From Bacillus sp. FJAT-27264 (GTDB lineage Bacteria > Bacillota > Bacilli > Paenibacillales > Paenibacillaceae), in the NCBI RefSeq assembly GCF_001682855.1, contig NZ_MAQW01000005.1, positions 346 through 54,169 on the forward strand: a DNA stretch of 53,824 nucleotides, read 5' to 3'. Numbering within the stretch: the stretch's first letter is position 1; the number at the start of each line of letters is the position of its first letter. Under the pieces are notes generated by a model. It saw only the letters and a program-made list of their open reading frames with translations, did not search any database and was not told the origin of the DNA. Shown here in pieces: positions 51,931 to 53,824 of the stretch. The translations under genes were made by a program, and so were the position numbers.

Positions 51931-52958
51931 AAAAACTTCAGAATACGTTATATATCACCCAGCCTTCGGTCTATTTATCATTGGATGGAGATAACATTGT
52001 CCTTCTGAAGGATGAGGAAAAACTAGGCAGGATGCCTCTTCACAACTTGGAGTCGATCGTCGCTTTTGGTTATACCGGGGCTAGTCCAGCCTTGATGGGT
52101 TATTGCGCAGAGAGGAACATTTCGCTGATGTTCTTGACGATGAACGGAAGATTCCTTGCCAGAGTGATTGGGCCAAGCAAAGGGAATGTAGTGCTGAGAA
52201 AAAAGCAGTATCTTCTCTCAGAGGATGAGCAGTCGTCTGCGCGGATCGCCCGGAATTTTATTATAGGTAAAATCTACAATCACAAATGGATGCTGGAGCG
52301 GATGACACGGGATTATCCGATGCGCATTGATGTTGAGCAATTTAAGGAGATTTCCGGCCATTTATCTTCTATTATGCTTGAGGTGAGGGCTTGTGAAGAG
52401 CTCGATCGTTTGCGGGGATTGGAAGGGCAGGCTGCGGTTAGCTATAACCGATTGTTTGATCAGATGATTTTACAGCAGAAAGAAGATTTCTACTTCCATA
52501 CCCGCTCCCGGAGACCGCCGCTGGACAAAGTGAATGCTATGTTGTCTTTGGCTTATACTCTACTGGCTCATGATACTGCTTCCGCACTGGAGGCTGTCGG
52601 GCTGGACGCTTATGTAGGCTTTCTGCACCGGGACAGACCGGGGAGGGCATCGCTAGCACTGGATTTGATGGAGGAATTACGAGGAATTGTCGCAGATAAG
52701 TTTGTGCTTTCACTGATTAACAAGAAGCTGGTGCGTAAAGAGGGTTTTGTGAAAAAAGAGAACGGAGCGGTCATCATGACCGATGAGGCTCGAAAGAAAT
52801 TCCTCACGGCGTGGCAGACCAAGAAACAAGAGAGTCTCACTCATCCTTATCTGGGGGAGAAAATAACCTGGGGGCTCGTCCCGCACGCGCAGGCACTGTT
52901 GCTGGCTCGTCATCTGCGGAATGACCTGGACGAGTATCCTCCATTTCTTTGGAAGTAG
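51927..52958 (+). CDS. cas1: Cas1 integrase
   Basis: The spacer integrase of 343 aa. The active-site Glu is in LEGQAAVSYNRLFDQMI, the His in VGFLHRDRPGRASLALDLME, and an Asp/Glu pair follows in the same helix. N-terminal beta region: NTLYITQPSVYLSLDGDNI. The length is standard for I-C Cas1. Overlaps cas4 by 4 nt and is followed at once by cas2. Confidence 0.96.
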   Translation: MKKLQNTLYITQPSVYLSLDGDNIVLLKDEEKLGRMPLHNLESIVAFGYTGASPALMGYCAERNISLMFLTMNGRFLARVIGPSKGNVVLRKKQYLLSEDEQSSARIARNFIIGKIYNHKWMLERMTRDYPMRIDVEQFKEISGHLSSIMLEVRACEELDRLRGLEGQAAVSYNRLFDQMILQQKEDFYFHTRSRRPPLDKVNAMLSLAYTLLAHDTASALEAVGLDAYVGFLHRDRPGRASLALDLMEELRGIVADKFVLSLINKKLVRKEGFVKKENGAVIMTDEARKKFLTAWQTKKQESLTHPYLGEKITWGLVPHAQALLLARHLRNDLDEYPPFLWK

Positions 52959-52967
52959 GTGTGCGAT

Positions 52968-53258
52968 TTGCTGGTATTAATTACTTATGATGTGAAAACA
53001 TCCAGTAGTGGAGGCCAAAGCCGATTGCGAAGAGTCGCCAAGGTCTGTCAGAATTACGGGCAGCGAGTCCAACATTCCGTATTTGAGTGTATTGTCGATG
53101 CGACGCAATTCGCTGAACTGAAGATTAAGCTGAAAAATATCATCGATGAAACGGAAGATAGTTTGCGATTCTATCAACTTGGGAATAACCACAAAAACAA
53201 GGTTGAACATGTCGGGATCAAGGAATCCCTCGATCTTGAAGGCCCCTTGATTCTGTAG
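52968..53258 (+). CDS. cas2: Cas2
   Basis: The Cas1 partner in spacer integration, 96 aa. It starts MLVLITYDVKTSSSGGQSRL and contains YGQRVQHSVFECIVD and the end EHVGIKESLDLEGPLI, both strongly type I-C. TTG 52968 is preferred over GTG 52959: AGGTG lies 6 nt before it and it gives the family N-terminus. The last base of its stop codon is also the first base of the conserved leader-3 element. Confidence 0.94.
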   Translation: MLVLITYDVKTSSSGGQSRLRRVAKVCQNYGQRVQHSVFECIVDATQFAELKIKLKNIIDETEDSLRFYQLGNNHKNKVEHVGIKESLDLEGPLIL

Positions 53259-53426
53259 TGCGAATGTGAAGCTCCCATGAAATTCCCGGGTCCTCCGCAC
53301 CAGATTTATTACATTATTTGTATAAAAACAATGAAGAAACTGAGTTTAAGATGTTTCTTTTGAGAGGAACAAGGGATTTTTGGTTCATAAAAAGGTCATT
53401 TACCCTTTTTATGGGTAAAAATCGCT
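53258..53426 (+). promoter_or_regulatory. Leader of CRISPR array 3
   Basis: The 43-nt element at 53258-53300 begins on the final G of the cas2 stop codon; 126 nt later the first repeat starts at 53427. ACCCTTTTTATGG is at 53402-53414. There is no room for a terminator between cas2 and the leader, so the array may be read through from the cas operon as well. Confidence 0.8.
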
Positions 53427-53824
53427 GTCGTTCCCTACGCGGGAGCGTGGATTGAAATCTATGTAACGCTTATGATATCAGCGACCTTTATCGTCGTTCC
53501 CTACGCGGGAGCGTGGATTGAAATATCCTCGAACACGACCGCGATCTCCGTAAACGCGTCGTTCCCTACGCGGGAGCGTGGATTGAAATATTGATCCGGT
53601 CCTTTTATATCGGTTATGAAGTTGTCGTTCCCTACGCGGGAGCGTGGATTGAAATTCCGCAACCGTCTCTTGCTTTAACTGCGGGTACTCGTCGTTCCCT
53701 ACGCGGGAGCGTGGATTGAAATTTCCAACTCCTCAGTATGTTTTAAAAGCTCACGTCGTTCCCTACGCGGGAGCGTGGATTGAAATAGGTATCAGCCATT
53801 GGGGGCATTCAGAGCAAGAGTCGC
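53427..53824 (+). CRISPR. CRISPR array 3, type I-C repeats, cut by the window end
   Basis: Six full repeats start at 53427, 53493, 53558, 53624, 53691 and 53755, with spacers of 32-35 nt, all different. The repeat begins GTCGTTCCCTACGCG, one base away from array 1, leaving a G-T wobble in the stem. The window ends five bases into a seventh repeat; those bases read GTCGC, not GTCGT. The true right end is unknown. Confidence 0.95.

Noticed and set aside
33432..53824. Self-targeting spacers against genes in this window
   Set aside because: I saw no obvious match by eye, but a proper both-strand search was not possible, so nothing is claimed.

Overview
The window looks like chromosome of a low-to-moderate GC, spore-forming Bacillota, most likely Paenibacillus or a close relative. 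Three things suggest this. The left end has the Bacillus/Paenibacillus order ydcC-alr-ndoAI-ndoA. The regulator and transport genes are YesN/YesM-type two-component plus CUT1 sugar ABC genes. There is also an S-layer-homology protein and many strong AGGAGG-type ribosome binding sites with GTG and TTG starts. No rRNA, tRNA, transposase or prophage genes were seen.

Layout. 1-441: intergenic block with short inverted repeats. 442-8320: ydcC-like lipoprotein, alr, the EndoAI/EndoA toxin-antitoxin pair, a TetR regulator with a Bmr/NorA-like efflux pump, and tex. 8466-11791: a VanR/VanS-like two-component system followed by VanY-like carboxypeptidase and VanZ-like genes, without vanHAX. 11810-20304: oxidoreductase, histidine phosphatase, an amino-acid (probably cystine) ABC importer on the minus strand, a divergent MarR/flavodoxin-fold pair, a hydrolase-MerR operon with a MerR-type promoter, and a Cof-type phosphatase. 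20407-23459: an S-layer-homology/PrcB-like protein divergent from a Tet(M)-like translational GTPase. 23460-24170: AT-rich, repeat-filled gap. 24171-25405: a TIR-domain protein coupled to a small basic protein, a candidate defence unit. 25566-32284: YesN/YesM-type two-component system with a sugar ABC importer preceded by cre-like sites. 32449-33431: divergent XRE regulator and unknown helical protein.

33547-53824 is a 20-kb CRISPR-Cas island with everything pointing the same way: leader and array 1 (24 repeats, one spacer present ten times in a row), a type III-B cmr1-6 operon ending in a DUF6602/Mrr-like nuclease gene, leader and array 2 (21 repeats plus decayed copies), a complete type I-C operon (cas3-cas5-cas8c-cas7-cas4-cas1-cas2), then leader and array 3, cut by the window end. 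There is no cas6 and no CARF gene. The simplest reading is that the I-C Cas5 processes transcripts of all three arrays and that the Cmr complex borrows these crRNAs. The three leaders share a 43-nt element placed exactly 126 nt before the first repeat. The repeats of arrays 1 and 2 differ by a compensated stem base-pair change.

The strongest candidates for something undescribed are the PD-(D/E)XK-like nuclease translationally coupled to cmr6 beside an HD-less, GGDD-containing Cas10; the ten-fold identical spacer whose end copies the start of the repeat; the rigidly spaced leader element; and the TIR plus small-protein pair. All functions are read from sequence by eye; no database search was run.
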